64,000 nucleotides of DNA, from assembly GCA_964517495.1 (NCBI GenBank), contig CAZFER010000002.1:1-64000 (forward strand), read 5' to 3'. The notes under the pieces are model-generated. The model searched no databases and was not told the origin of the DNA. It saw only the letters and a program-made list of their open reading frames with translations. Position 1 is the stretch's first letter; each line of letters begins with the position of its first letter. Below are positions 8,914 to 17,365 of this stretch, piece by piece. The position numbers were made by a program, and so were the translations under genes. Source of the stretch: CAZFER01 sp964517495 (GTDB taxonomy: Bacteria; Hinthialibacterota; Hinthialibacteria; Hinthialibacterales; Hinthialibacteraceae).

Positions 8914-9774
8914 TTAAACACCCGAATCAATTTCCTCACGAACCTGAGTAAAATAGGTCTGCATTTGATCAACAAACATTTTGGCTTCACATCTGGCCAT
9001 TTCTGCGAAATTATCACCATTTGAAGCGTGAATGATTGCTTTGGAAATATTGATAATCAATTTCCCCTCTTTTGCTGAACCCGCCCACAGTATTTCTTCC
9101 AAATCCCCTCCTTGGATGCCGACTCCTATGCATAAAATCGGAATTTCAGAACCAACACAATCTCGAATCCCGGCGAGTTCCTCTGGTGTGGTTATCCCAA
9201 CAACCACTCCAAGGTTCCCATTCTTATTCCATTTCACAATTTGTTGTGCGGTAATTAAATAAAGGGGAAATTCAGGTTCATTGGGTAAAGAAACCGGTAC
9301 CATTTGCATATCAATCCGCGATAAATTTGAGGTAAAGCAGATAACAAATACACCCTTTTCTTTGTATTTTCGAAAAGGGGATATACCATCTTCTCCCAAA
9401 TAGGGATTCAAAGTCACCGCTTCCACGCCCAGCAATTCAAAAGCCATTTGAGCATAGGCACTGGCCATATTTCCACTTTCATTCCATTTCCCATCCAATA
9501 TTACTGGAACATCGCATTTTTTCGCATACTGAATGGTATCGATTAAAGTTTGAAAACCTGATATCCCCTCCCGAAGATAAGAGGCCATGTTTACTTTATA
9601 ACAACAAACAAGATCGCAGGTGACATCAATCATCATCTGGTTAAATGAAAGCAAAGGATTTTCATGCTTTTTGACCATGTCAGGCATACTTTTAGGATCA
9701 GGATCCAATCCAATACTGAGTAAACTTTCATTTTGTTTGATCTTTTTATGGACATGCTCAAAAAAAGGAATCAT
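8914..9774 (-). CDS. pyrF: Orotidine 5'-phosphate decarboxylase, type 2-like, with altered active-site motif
   Basis: A 286-residue TIM-barrel protein of the type 2 OMP decarboxylase family, which forms UMP from OMP. IGLDPDPK (Asp24), CYKVN (Lys60) and the C-terminal GVGIQGG phosphate-binding stretch are visible. The usual D-x-K-R-x-D catalytic motif reads D94-G-K96-W-N-E99, so the Asp contributed across the dimer is replaced by Glu and the Arg by Trp; the following residues also deviate (SGNMASAYA). It may be active with a Glu, or may have shifted function. No other pyrimidine gene is adjacent. Confidence 0.8.
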   Translation of the reverse strand: MIPFFEHVHKKIKQNESLLSIGLDPDPKSMPDMVKKHENPLLSFNQMMIDVTCDLVCCYKVNMASYLREGISGFQTLIDTIQYAKKCDVPVILDGKWNESGNMASAYAQMAFELLGVEAVTLNPYLGEDGISPFRKYKEKGVFVICFTSNLSRIDMQMVPVSLPNEPEFPLYLITAQQIVKWNKNGNLGVVVGITTPEELAGIRDCVGSEIPILCIGVGIQGGDLEEILWAGSAKEGKLIINISKAIIHASNGDNFAEMARCEAKMFVDQMQTYFTQVREEIDSGV

Positions 9775-10008
9775 AAGGCTCTCCCTGCCAGTTGGCCGAT
9801 TTCAGGCTAAAAAACTAAATATGGGCCGCTCTCATTCAATACATGAATCCATAAAATTATATCCCTTTATTGGTTAACGTTTATCCTTTCCGCTTGTTTT
9901 TTATCTTCCAATCCATCCATGCAACTCAAACAAACTCGGACATGGAATAGCTTTAGAAAATTGAAAATCAAAATATACTATATCCAAAATCAATTTGGAG
10001 AGTGATTC

Positions 10009-10455
10009 GTGGTACGTATTACCGGTAAAGCGGCTCAAAAATTTAAAGAATTTCAACAGCAGCAAAATCGCCTTCATTCGGCCTTGCGAGTCGCAGTGAT
10101 GGGTGGTGATTGTGCTGGTTTGAAATATTTTATCGGAATGGATGATTTTCTGGGGATGGATGACTTTCTGGTCAAGAGTTGTGGAACCACCTTGTATATC
10201 GATCAACAAAGCCTTGCTTATGTATGGGATTCAGAAATTGACTGGATTGAAGTGGAGGATGATGAAGGGTTTGCGATTCTTGAAAATCCCAATAAAGGCA
10301 GGAGCAAAGGGGGATGTGGAAAAGACGGAAAAGGTTGCATGACAATCGGGGATGGGAAAACATGTCAACGATCAAAAGGCGGAGGATGTGGATCAGGAGG
10401 GTGTGACCATGGCTCCTGTGATTCACCAGATCAATCGATATATCAAATTAACTAA
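10009..10455 (+). CDS. IscA/HesB-family iron-sulfur scaffold-like protein with Cys-rich tail
   Basis: GTG start behind GGAGAG. The first about 95 residues match the A-type Fe-S carrier fold: LRVAVMGGDCAGLKY holds the first cysteine (Cys35), then YIDQQSLAYV and GFAILENPN. The C-terminal CGC motif is replaced by C103-GKDGKG-C110, followed by a Gly/Cys tail with cysteines at 119, 127, 132 and 137. Residues 43-54 are an exact in-frame duplication of GMDDFL, coded by two 18-base repeats at 10135 and 10153 differing at two positions. Fe-S or other metal binding is likely; the exact role is unknown. No isc or suf genes are adjacent. Confidence 0.75.
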   Translation: MVRITGKAAQKFKEFQQQQNRLHSALRVAVMGGDCAGLKYFIGMDDFLGMDDFLVKSCGTTLYIDQQSLAYVWDSEIDWIEVEDDEGFAILENPNKGRSKGGCGKDGKGCMTIGDGKTCQRSKGGGCGSGGCDHGSCDSPDQSIYQIN

Positions 10456-10490
10456 TTTTCATTACAATATGGATGTTTCAGAAAAAGTCC

Positions 10491-10552
10491 TTGTGGTGAA
10501 GGCTTCACGCTTACAAGTTACTCAAGGGGCAGGCTGGAAACCTGCACCACAA
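10491..10552. repeat. Intergenic REP-like hairpin, GGCTGGAAACCTGC type
   Basis: Outer arms TTGTGGTG (10491-10498) and CACCACAA (10545-10552) enclose an inner hairpin GCAGG (10530-10534) / CCTGC (10541-10545). The arrangement is that of short palindromic intergenic repeats. Only one copy of this type was noticed in the window. Confidence 0.5.
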
Positions 10553-10630
10553 AAATTATGACTACTCGTGAATTAATTGTATATATGCTTTACTGTCAGG
10601 AATAAACTAACATCAAGGACCCAACTAAGC

Positions 10631-11563
10631 ATGAAAAAGAAAAAAAAACATAGCAACAGCAAACACACAAAAAATACCCCAAAAAAAATATCTCCTTCAA
10701 ATAGAACTGAAACAACCAATCCCATTATATCAAATTCAAATCAATCCTCTGGAGGCTCCATATCATTTAAATGGGGAAATCTCTTGGAGGGATGGAGTGT
10801 TTTCTTCATCGCATTGTTTATGCTTTGCCTGGGGGTTGGCACTATATTAACCCTCTTGAAGATTGATGATGGACTTTCGTTATTGATGTATACAGGAACC
10901 ACTTCCCTTTTTGCTGCCTTATTATTCTATGTGGTTATTGATTTTTGGGGACGCCGATATGAATCAACTTCAGCAACTGATATACCTCATCCATCACCAC
11001 AAACACTCTCTCCACAGATTGACTCTGTCCCATCTGATGAACCAATTCCCCAAAGATCCAAGTATTTTGCACCTGCCATTGGGATTTCACTGGCGTTGTT
11101 TTTAATTGTTATAATTGGACTTGGATTATATTCCCCAAACCATCAAATTCAGCATTCCGATCAACGTATCGGTACCTATTTTGATAATTCAGGTCATCGA
11201 TACATTCTGGTGGGTAAGACTTTCACTGAAAAATGTTTTATCGCCGATTCAACACAAAAAATCAATCTTCGACTGAGACCAGCTGGCCAACCGGTCAGTG
11301 AAAGCAATCCCCTTAATATCCATGTGGATGTTTATGATGACGCATTGGATTTAAAACTCCAGGAAAAAGATTTTCCTATCGTGACTGATGAAATTCAATC
11401 CATCATCATCGAACCGCTAGGCATTGATAATAAAACAATACGCCTGGAAGTGCGTGTAGACAGAGTGTCAGTAGGGAAAGTCCTCGAAAATCAAGCAGAT
11501 AATGTAGTGATGGGATTGCGGTACCATGGATACCGCATGGAAAATTCCAATGGAGGCAATTAG
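10631..11563 (+). CDS. Membrane protein of unknown function
   Basis: Starting at the ATG at 10631, the 310-residue protein opens with a Lys-rich stretch (MKKKKKHSNSKHTK) and a low-complexity Ser/Thr/Asn region. Three hydrophobic segments follow at about residues 50-75, 80-100 and 155-175. The C-terminal about 135 residues form a probable beta-rich soluble domain, beginning RIGTYFDNSGHRYILVGK. No family is recognised. An upstream in-frame ATG at 10577 would add 18 residues and is less likely because the basic N-terminus begins at 10631. Its stop overlaps the convergent fliG stop. Confidence 0.65.
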   Translation: MKKKKKHSNSKHTKNTPKKISPSNRTETTNPIISNSNQSSGGSISFKWGNLLEGWSVFFIALFMLCLGVGTILTLLKIDDGLSLLMYTGTTSLFAALLFYVVIDFWGRRYESTSATDIPHPSPQTLSPQIDSVPSDEPIPQRSKYFAPAIGISLALFLIVIIGLGLYSPNHQIQHSDQRIGTYFDNSGHRYILVGKTFTEKCFIADSTQKINLRLRPAGQPVSESNPLNIHVDVYDDALDLKLQEKDFPIVTDEIQSIIIEPLGIDNKTIRLEVRVDRVSVGKVLENQADNVVMGLRYHGYRMENSNGGN

Positions 11564-12582
11564 GCCATTAATTCATCTTCTCCACCACGATTGATCACAA
11601 TTTCTCCCGATTCTTCCAATCGGCGGATTATGGCCACTATTTTTTGCTGGGCTTCTTCGACTTGTTTGACTCGAACTGGCCCCATAAACTCCATATCTTC
11701 ACGAATATTGTCGGCCGCTCGGGTGGACACGTTGTTGAATATCTTTGTTTTGACTTCCTCATTGGCACCCTTCAATGCAACTGCCAGTTCTTTCATGTCC
11801 ACTTCACGCAAGACTTGTTGAATCGCACGATCATCCAACAGAATCACATCGTCAAAGGTGAACATCAATTTCTTGATCTCAACCGCTAACTCCTGATTCT
11901 CTTCTTCCAATGTTTCGAGGATTGATTTTTCAGTAGCCCGGTCAACACGATTCAACAATTCAGCTAAGGCTTCAATACCACCAGCCACTGAAAACTCTTG
12001 AGACAGAACCGTGGCGATTTTTCGCTCCAAAACCCGTTCAACTTCTGAAATAATTTCCGGAGAAGTTTGATCCATAGTGGCGATACGAAGCGCCACCTCT
12101 GTCTGCATTTCAGGTGTGAGAGCGGACATTATCACGGCGGATTGATCGTATTCCAAATGAGCGAGAATCAGGGCAACCGTTTGAGGGTGTTCACTTTGAA
12201 TAAAATTCAATAAGTGATTGGGATCGACTTTTTTAAGGAAATCGAAGGGAGTGCCTTGCAACATGCCCTGGAGACGTTCGATAATCTCCATCGCCTTACC
12301 AGGCCCCAAGGCTTTTTCAAGTATTTCACGTGCAGTGGAAATACCGCCATGGGCGATATACTGTTTTGCCATGGCGGTATGATAAAACTCTTCAATGACC
12401 TGAGTGGTTAATTCTTCCGGAACGGAACCGAGATTGGCAACCTCCAAAGTAATCTGCTCAATCTCTTCATCAGACAAACAACGATAAACATCAGCGGCAA
12501 TATCCGGCCCCAGCGAGATCATTAAAATGGCTGCTTTTTTTCGACCGGTTAGTTTGGATTTTTCTTTTGCGCCGCGTACCAT
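11560..12582 (-). CDS. fliG: Flagellar motor switch protein FliG
   Basis: C-ring protein that couples the MS-ring to torque generation by the MotA/MotB stator. The N-terminal KLTGRKKAAILMISLGPD, the middle-domain EHPQTVALILAHL (EHPQ motif) and the C-terminal torque-helix region (FDDVILLDDRAIQQVLREVD) are all present. At 340 residues it is full length. The ATG at 12582 (GGA 7 bases upstream) is preferred to an in-frame TTG at 12603. It stands alone here, without fliF, fliH or fliM neighbours, so flagellar genes are dispersed in this genome. Confidence 0.95.
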   Translation of the reverse strand: MVRGAKEKSKLTGRKKAAILMISLGPDIAADVYRCLSDEEIEQITLEVANLGSVPEELTTQVIEEFYHTAMAKQYIAHGGISTAREILEKALGPGKAMEIIERLQGMLQGTPFDFLKKVDPNHLLNFIQSEHPQTVALILAHLEYDQSAVIMSALTPEMQTEVALRIATMDQTSPEIISEVERVLERKIATVLSQEFSVAGGIEALAELLNRVDRATEKSILETLEEENQELAVEIKKLMFTFDDVILLDDRAIQQVLREVDMKELAVALKGANEEVKTKIFNNVSTRAADNIREDMEFMGPVRVKQVEEAQQKIVAIIRRLEESGEIVINRGGEDELMA

Positions 12583-12699
12583 AAAGTAATCCGTTGTTAT
12601 CAACGTTTGCCACGATTAAGTAATAATAGTTTCGACTAAATAGCGACGCGCTTTAAGCTGAACTGCAATATTTTGAACACCTTATTAAACCATGAACAA

Positions 12700-13155
12700 T
12701 TATTGTTTGTACAAGCCTCGACCTGCTTTTTTAAGCGCACCGCTCTCCACTTGCTTCTTTAACTCAAGATAAAGGATACGTCGTGGATCCTTCGATTTGC
12801 TTTTATAACCTCTATCCTCAATGGCACTCATGATTTCTTCTACCTTCATTGGTTGGGAACCGATTGTTTCCAATAAATATTCACCCAATGATTTTTTACG
12901 GCCCGTCGATGCTGAGGCACTTGGCCGTCCGGCTTTTTTTCTTCCACGTCCCGAACCAACAGGCCGCCCCACACGGGGAGTATCATCTTGCATAGGAGTT
13001 TCATCTATTTCAGCGGATGTAAAAGATTCAATATGTTTTTTGAATTCATCCAACTGATTGTTGGCATTTAACTCTGATTTCTGTTTTACCAAATCAAGCA
13101 TTTCTTCCAGGGAATATGTTTTCAGGATTGTGTCTGGGGATGGTTTGGCTACCAT
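12700..13155 (-). CDS. AT-hook and HARE-type winged-helix protein, putative nucleoid-associated regulator
   Basis: A 151-residue protein in three parts. The N-terminus is helical (residues 1-50, with SLEEMLDLVKQKSEL). The centre has AT-hook-like GRP cores (RVGRPVGSGRGRKKAGRPS, about 62-80). The C-terminal about 65 residues (SLGEYLLETIGSQPM, then EEIMSAIEDRGY, then DPRRILYLELKK and GRGLYKQ) resemble the HARE-HTH/winged-helix domain of RNA polymerase delta-type proteins. Minor-groove DNA binding is likely. It is monocistronic, with a 420-base AT-rich region upstream. Function beyond DNA binding is inference. Confidence 0.7.
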   Translation of the reverse strand: MVAKPSPDTILKTYSLEEMLDLVKQKSELNANNQLDEFKKHIESFTSAEIDETPMQDDTPRVGRPVGSGRGRKKAGRPSASASTGRKKSLGEYLLETIGSQPMKVEEIMSAIEDRGYKSKSKDPRRILYLELKKQVESGALKKAGRGLYKQ

Positions 13156-13574
13156 ATTTTGTTATTTTTCCTTTCATCGATCTGTTACGACAATTTGACA
13201 AACTCATTCTAAAAGTATAAATCACAAATGTGTCATTGTCTATAGCGTGTAATACTAATTTTAATATTTAACAATCCATGCTGTCATAATTCAAGTACAG
13301 ATACACAATAACATAAGAAAACAAAATACAAACCGTTCCAGACTAATTCCCCGTTCATACACATGATTTGAGACCATTATATTATGATTTATATCTCACA
13401 ACTATGATGTTTCTGCTTACATTGGAGAAGATACGCAAAGAGGATTGGCATAAGATATAATGCAATATTTTATATATCAATTGGCACCCCTATATTTCAA
13501 TACATCACAGTTCATGGAAAAACTGTTTATCCACTGACAGACTTAACTTCCTCTCCAACCCTCATGGAAATTCA
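13156..13574. other. AT-rich intergenic region without recognised gene
   Basis: This is the leader side of the AT-hook gene and the 3' side of the CotH gene. A plus-strand TTGACA (13195-13200) and TATAAA (13216-13221) are separated by only 15 bases, too close for a good sigma-70 promoter. No open frame or repeat of note was seen. Confidence 0.5.
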
Positions 13575-16091
13575 TCAATACAAAGGCCAATCGGTCACAG
13601 AAACCGGTCCTATCCGTTTCTCCACTTCACTCAAAATGTACTCACGGCGATGAATAACCTGCCGGCGAAATGATTCGATATCGTCATGAAATTCATTCAT
13701 TAACGAGTTTCGATTGAGATTCAATACTTGCGCACGATATATCACTTCCGGTTCAAGACGGCCTTCAAGATCATTGATCACTGGTAACCATTTTTCTGGT
13801 GTAAAAACATGCTTCGCGACATATCCCAACCTATGGAGATAACGATTCTGTATAGCTGGATTTGACAGGAATGCCCCGCTAATAAATCCAGGTGGACGCC
13901 ACCAGGTACCATTACCTTTCCCTGATCGCGGTGTCCCATCCGCTCCAAATAATATGGGAAAATCATAGAAATCATAATAAGGTAAAATACTTCGATAGGC
14001 ATCACTATCTCCCCATGTTTTGTCTTTATCCCACGGGAAAATATACCATTGCCGAGAACCAAACATATCGTGATATACAAAATGATTGTTGAAATAGCCA
14101 TCCCAATCGGATATCAGCTGACATCCTACAAAATAATCAATTATTTCATCCACAGCCAGATGCGTTTCAATGAAAAACGCTTGTTCCGCCCCACTTTTTG
14201 TATTTAATTTTGTCACCATCTCAATCACATCTTCATATCCAGCGCTCAAATTGGTCTTTTTTTCATGTTGGCGAATAATATTGGAGGATGTTAAACTTCG
14301 ATCATAATTCCATATGATCTTATAAAGATTGCCATCATTATCCAATCCGTTTCGGGCCATAAAATGTTTATTGGGCTGCTCAAATATCAGGTAATACCCA
14401 CGTGCCCGGTCATTAACAAAAAAGCGATAATGATTCACTTTCCCTGCCAGGACACCAATGGAATGGTAAACCTTATATGAAAGCCATTCCGCCAGGGCGT
14501 AACGCGGTTTGGGTTCAAACACAATATTGATCCCACTCATATCCCTCCATTCATAATGCTTCAAGAAAAAAACATTAAATCCACTTTTTCGAGGTGTCGT
14601 AATGATATGGTCATGCACATACCAATCGTCTCCTTGAGGTGGACGTATAATCAGAGTGGAAGCCCCTCTAAAATCACTTTGATCATCCGGACCAAATTCA
14701 TAAAGAAATGCCACCGGAAGTTCCGTCGATTGGTCATCCGCATAATGAAAATAGGAATACGTCCAGCGTGGTTCGGTAAGCGCAGGACTTATGCTCGTCA
14801 TACCATTTTTATCTACTGCTTCAATACGAAAGCGTACCAACGTCCGATCATCCTGAGGAGGGAATGTGGCTTCCCACGTCCCAGCTGACAGAGTACCTTC
14901 CGCTAGCGACATGGATACCCTGCGCTCACCCGTTCCATCATTATTATTCAACGTCGTATAGGTTAAATCGACGCTCTCCAATTCATCCTTATCCATTAGA
15001 AAGGTTGAGACAGTGACTGAATCAGCAGGTTTTGGCGAAAATGGTTCCCAATTCACATCATTAATATATGGAGGCAGATTATCTGTAAACAGGCTGTTTT
15101 CCTCCCCAGGCGTCTGCGCAATCGATTGACCCAAATCGACATTAATTGTCACTCCTCCTTCCCTAAGTTGCACAGCTTCGAGAGTTCCCTGTGCATCAAT
15201 GACTCGAAGCCAAAATGAGAAAACATGCTCAGGACCTTGAACCTCTACATTTGACACCCTTTGATGCAAACTATTCGACCATATATTTTCTGATTCACCG
15301 CTTGATGTAAGTTGCATGACATATTCTCCTGACCGGGCTTGATCGGTCATAAGACGCTGACTATTTTCATGAGTACCTCTCGCACTCCAACTATTATCCT
15401 CATCCAGTGGATTCTCGAATCCTGGATTCTTTATCAGGTTTTCCTCTGTGCCCTCCTTGACCAGTGAAATATCATCAAGCCAAACCGTTCCATTGCCTTG
15501 TAAAGCAATATAAAAACGAGCGTTTGTCACCACCCCTGTGGATGAAACATGAAGCCAACGGCCTTTTTTCTTTGTGGTGGCACTCCCCCAATTGGATGGA
15601 TGGCTGGAAGACTCAGAGGGAGACCTTCGTTCCAAGCTAGCACCTTGTCCATCTGGCGTGGTTGGCCAGGGAGGTTCATCATCATATTCAACCTCATCAA
15701 TGACATTCCCATCTGGATCTGACAACGCAATCCGCTCTCCACCATTATTCAATGATCCTTGGTAATTACCAAACAATCGCTCGGGAAATACTGAATTCTC
15801 AAACAAGTGTTTGTTCTTTACGACCACTATATAAGACTGAGAGGGAACAACCGAACCGGCAGGAAAAGTATATGATATTCCATCGGAAAATACCCAATGA
15901 CTTATATCAATGGGCACATTGCTTCGATTGAATAATTCCAAATATTCGTCTTCCTCAAAATCCGTTGGAGTATGATAATGAATTTCATTGATTATGATAT
16001 TTGAAGGGCCAGCAAATACACTGGAGGAAGGGTGAATAATACCAGACATTACAAATACGGCTAATAAAAATCTAAACAATCTCATACGCAA
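13575..16091 (-). CDS. Secreted lamin-tail domain and CotH-kinase family protein
   Basis: An 838-residue exported protein. A signal peptide covers residues 1-28 (LFRFLLAVFVMSGII, ending at VFAGP). A lamin-tail domain follows (IINEIHYHTPTDFEEDEYLELFN, DISHWVFSDGI, LSDPDGNVIDEVEYD). A central carbohydrate-binding-like beta-sandwich region (about 170-300) contains VWLDDISL and NPGFENP. The C-terminal half is a CotH-type atypical kinase domain with YRFFVNDRARGYYLIFEQ, SDWDGYFNNHF and WYIFPWDKDKTWG, which hold the conserved Asp residues. CotH proteins phosphorylate spore-coat or extracellular substrates; here the substrate is unknown. The gene is monocistronic and divergent from the sugar ABC genes. 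Confidence 0.88.
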   Translation of the reverse strand: MRMRLFRFLLAVFVMSGIIHPSSSVFAGPSNIIINEIHYHTPTDFEEDEYLELFNRSNVPIDISHWVFSDGISYTFPAGSVVPSQSYIVVVKNKHLFENSVFPERLFGNYQGSLNNGGERIALSDPDGNVIDEVEYDDEPPWPTTPDGQGASLERRSPSESSSHPSNWGSATTKKKGRWLHVSSTGVVTNARFYIALQGNGTVWLDDISLVKEGTEENLIKNPGFENPLDEDNSWSARGTHENSQRLMTDQARSGEYVMQLTSSGESENIWSNSLHQRVSNVEVQGPEHVFSFWLRVIDAQGTLEAVQLREGGVTINVDLGQSIAQTPGEENSLFTDNLPPYINDVNWEPFSPKPADSVTVSTFLMDKDELESVDLTYTTLNNNDGTGERRVSMSLAEGTLSAGTWEATFPPQDDRTLVRFRIEAVDKNGMTSISPALTEPRWTYSYFHYADDQSTELPVAFLYEFGPDDQSDFRGASTLIIRPPQGDDWYVHDHIITTPRKSGFNVFFLKHYEWRDMSGINIVFEPKPRYALAEWLSYKVYHSIGVLAGKVNHYRFFVNDRARGYYLIFEQPNKHFMARNGLDNDGNLYKIIWNYDRSLTSSNIIRQHEKKTNLSAGYEDVIEMVTKLNTKSGAEQAFFIETHLAVDEIIDYFVGCQLISDWDGYFNNHFVYHDMFGSRQWYIFPWDKDKTWGDSDAYRSILPYYDFYDFPILFGADGTPRSGKGNGTWWRPPGFISGAFLSNPAIQNRYLHRLGYVAKHVFTPEKWLPVINDLEGRLEPEVIYRAQVLNLNRNSLMNEFHDDIESFRRQVIHRREYILSEVEKRIGPVSVTDWPLY

Positions 16092-16288
16092 ACTCGTTTT
16101 CTAATTTAAAGTGTATAACGATAGATTCTATCATTTTAACCTATCATCATAAGAAATATACTTCTTCTTTTCTATGGCTATCCATAATCCGGTTGAATCG
16201 AACCTGCAAACAATTGACGTGTATCTTTGGATTTGCTAATTTGTATCAACAAATTCTATTTACATTACGTTATCATGAAAAAGGTAAA

Positions 16289-17335
16289 ATGAAAAATTCA
16301 AGCCGGCTATTTGACACATATGGCATGGGAATAATCTTTATTTTCCTCTGCATTTTTTTTACCACCCAATCCCAATATTTCCTAACAGGCAGTAATTTTG
16401 CCAATTTATTGATTCATTCATCTGTAAATATAGTTATCGCAACAGGAATGACCTTCGTGATTTGCGCTGCTGAAATCGACTTATCAGTCGGGTCTCTATT
16501 GGCCTTTTGTGGAATAATAACCTCGTTAATTTTAAAAACCGATTTCCATCTGGGTATGAACCTGCCCATGTGGCTTACCAGTGTGATCCTAACCCCTGTG
16601 CCGGATTTATTCCCTGGCCAGCTAACCTGGTGGTTTGTTTCAGTCTCCATCTTTTTAATTCTCGCTCTTTTACCAGGGATTCTGGCCGGTGCTTTAACTG
16701 GCTTGATCGTAGTGGCATTTGGCGTTCCCAGTTTTATCGTCACCTTGGGATTTATGATGGTGTATCGAGGATTGGCCCGATATCTGACCAACGCCAATCA
16801 GATTTTTGGCATGCCCACTTCTTTCATGGAAGTGGGTTCGGGATGGCTTACCTATGGAGAGACGAAGATTATTCCTTATTCCATTTTAATCGCCATTGTA
16901 ATCGTTATAACTGGCGCCTTGATCTTATCAAGAACACGAATCGGCCGCCATGTATTATCTGTAGGTGGAAATGATCAAGCGAGTTATTTGAGTGGTGTCT
17001 CCGTTAAAAAAGTCCGCTTTACCGTATTTATCATATCAGGATTCTGCGTATCCATTGCAGCCATTATTCAAACATCGCGTTTGTTTATTGGCGACCCCAA
17101 TGCAGGCGAGGGGTATGAACTGAATGCCATCGCCGCTGTGATCATTGGCGGAACAAGTTTATTCGGCGGCAAAGGAACAGTGGTTGGAACCCTTTTCGGA
17201 GCATTGATAATCGGTGTATTAAGCAATGGATTGGATTTGATGCAAATCTCTGATCACATCAAACAAATCGTCATTGGAAGCATGATTATTTTTGCTGTTC
17301 TGCTTGATTATCTCAGAAGAAAGTTTTATCAATAA
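16289..17335 (+). CDS. Sugar ABC transporter permease (RbsC/XylH type)
   Basis: A 348-residue polytopic protein of the BPD_transp_2 class, with about nine to ten membrane segments. The family hallmarks GMTFVICAAEIDLSVGS, PSFIVTLGFMMVYRG and NAIAAVIIGGTSLFGGKGT are present, the last being the ATPase-coupling region. A periplasmic loop of about 25 residues after the third segment is longer than usual. The ATG at 16289 has AAGG 5 bases upstream; an earlier in-frame TTG at 16193 is unlikely. It is followed 30 bases later by a binding-protein gene, but no ATP-binding subunit gene lies on either side. Confidence 0.9.
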   Translation: MKNSSRLFDTYGMGIIFIFLCIFFTTQSQYFLTGSNFANLLIHSSVNIVIATGMTFVICAAEIDLSVGSLLAFCGIITSLILKTDFHLGMNLPMWLTSVILTPVPDLFPGQLTWWFVSVSIFLILALLPGILAGALTGLIVVAFGVPSFIVTLGFMMVYRGLARYLTNANQIFGMPTSFMEVGSGWLTYGETKIIPYSILIAIVIVITGALILSRTRIGRHVLSVGGNDQASYLSGVSVKKVRFTVFIISGFCVSIAAIIQTSRLFIGDPNAGEGYELNAIAAVIIGGTSLFGGKGTVVGTLFGALIIGVLSNGLDLMQISDHIKQIVIGSMIIFAVLLDYLRRKFYQ

Positions 17336-17365
17336 CCTTAACCACCATGAAGAAGGAGAAGAATC

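Noticed and set aside
13195..13221. Promoter-like TTGACA and TATAAA in the AT-rich gap
   Set aside because: Spacing is only 15 bases and nothing recognisable lies downstream on that strand.
16193..16288. Longer N-terminus for the sugar permease from an in-frame TTG
   Set aside because: No ribosome site there; the ATG at 16289 has AAGG at good distance and matches family length.
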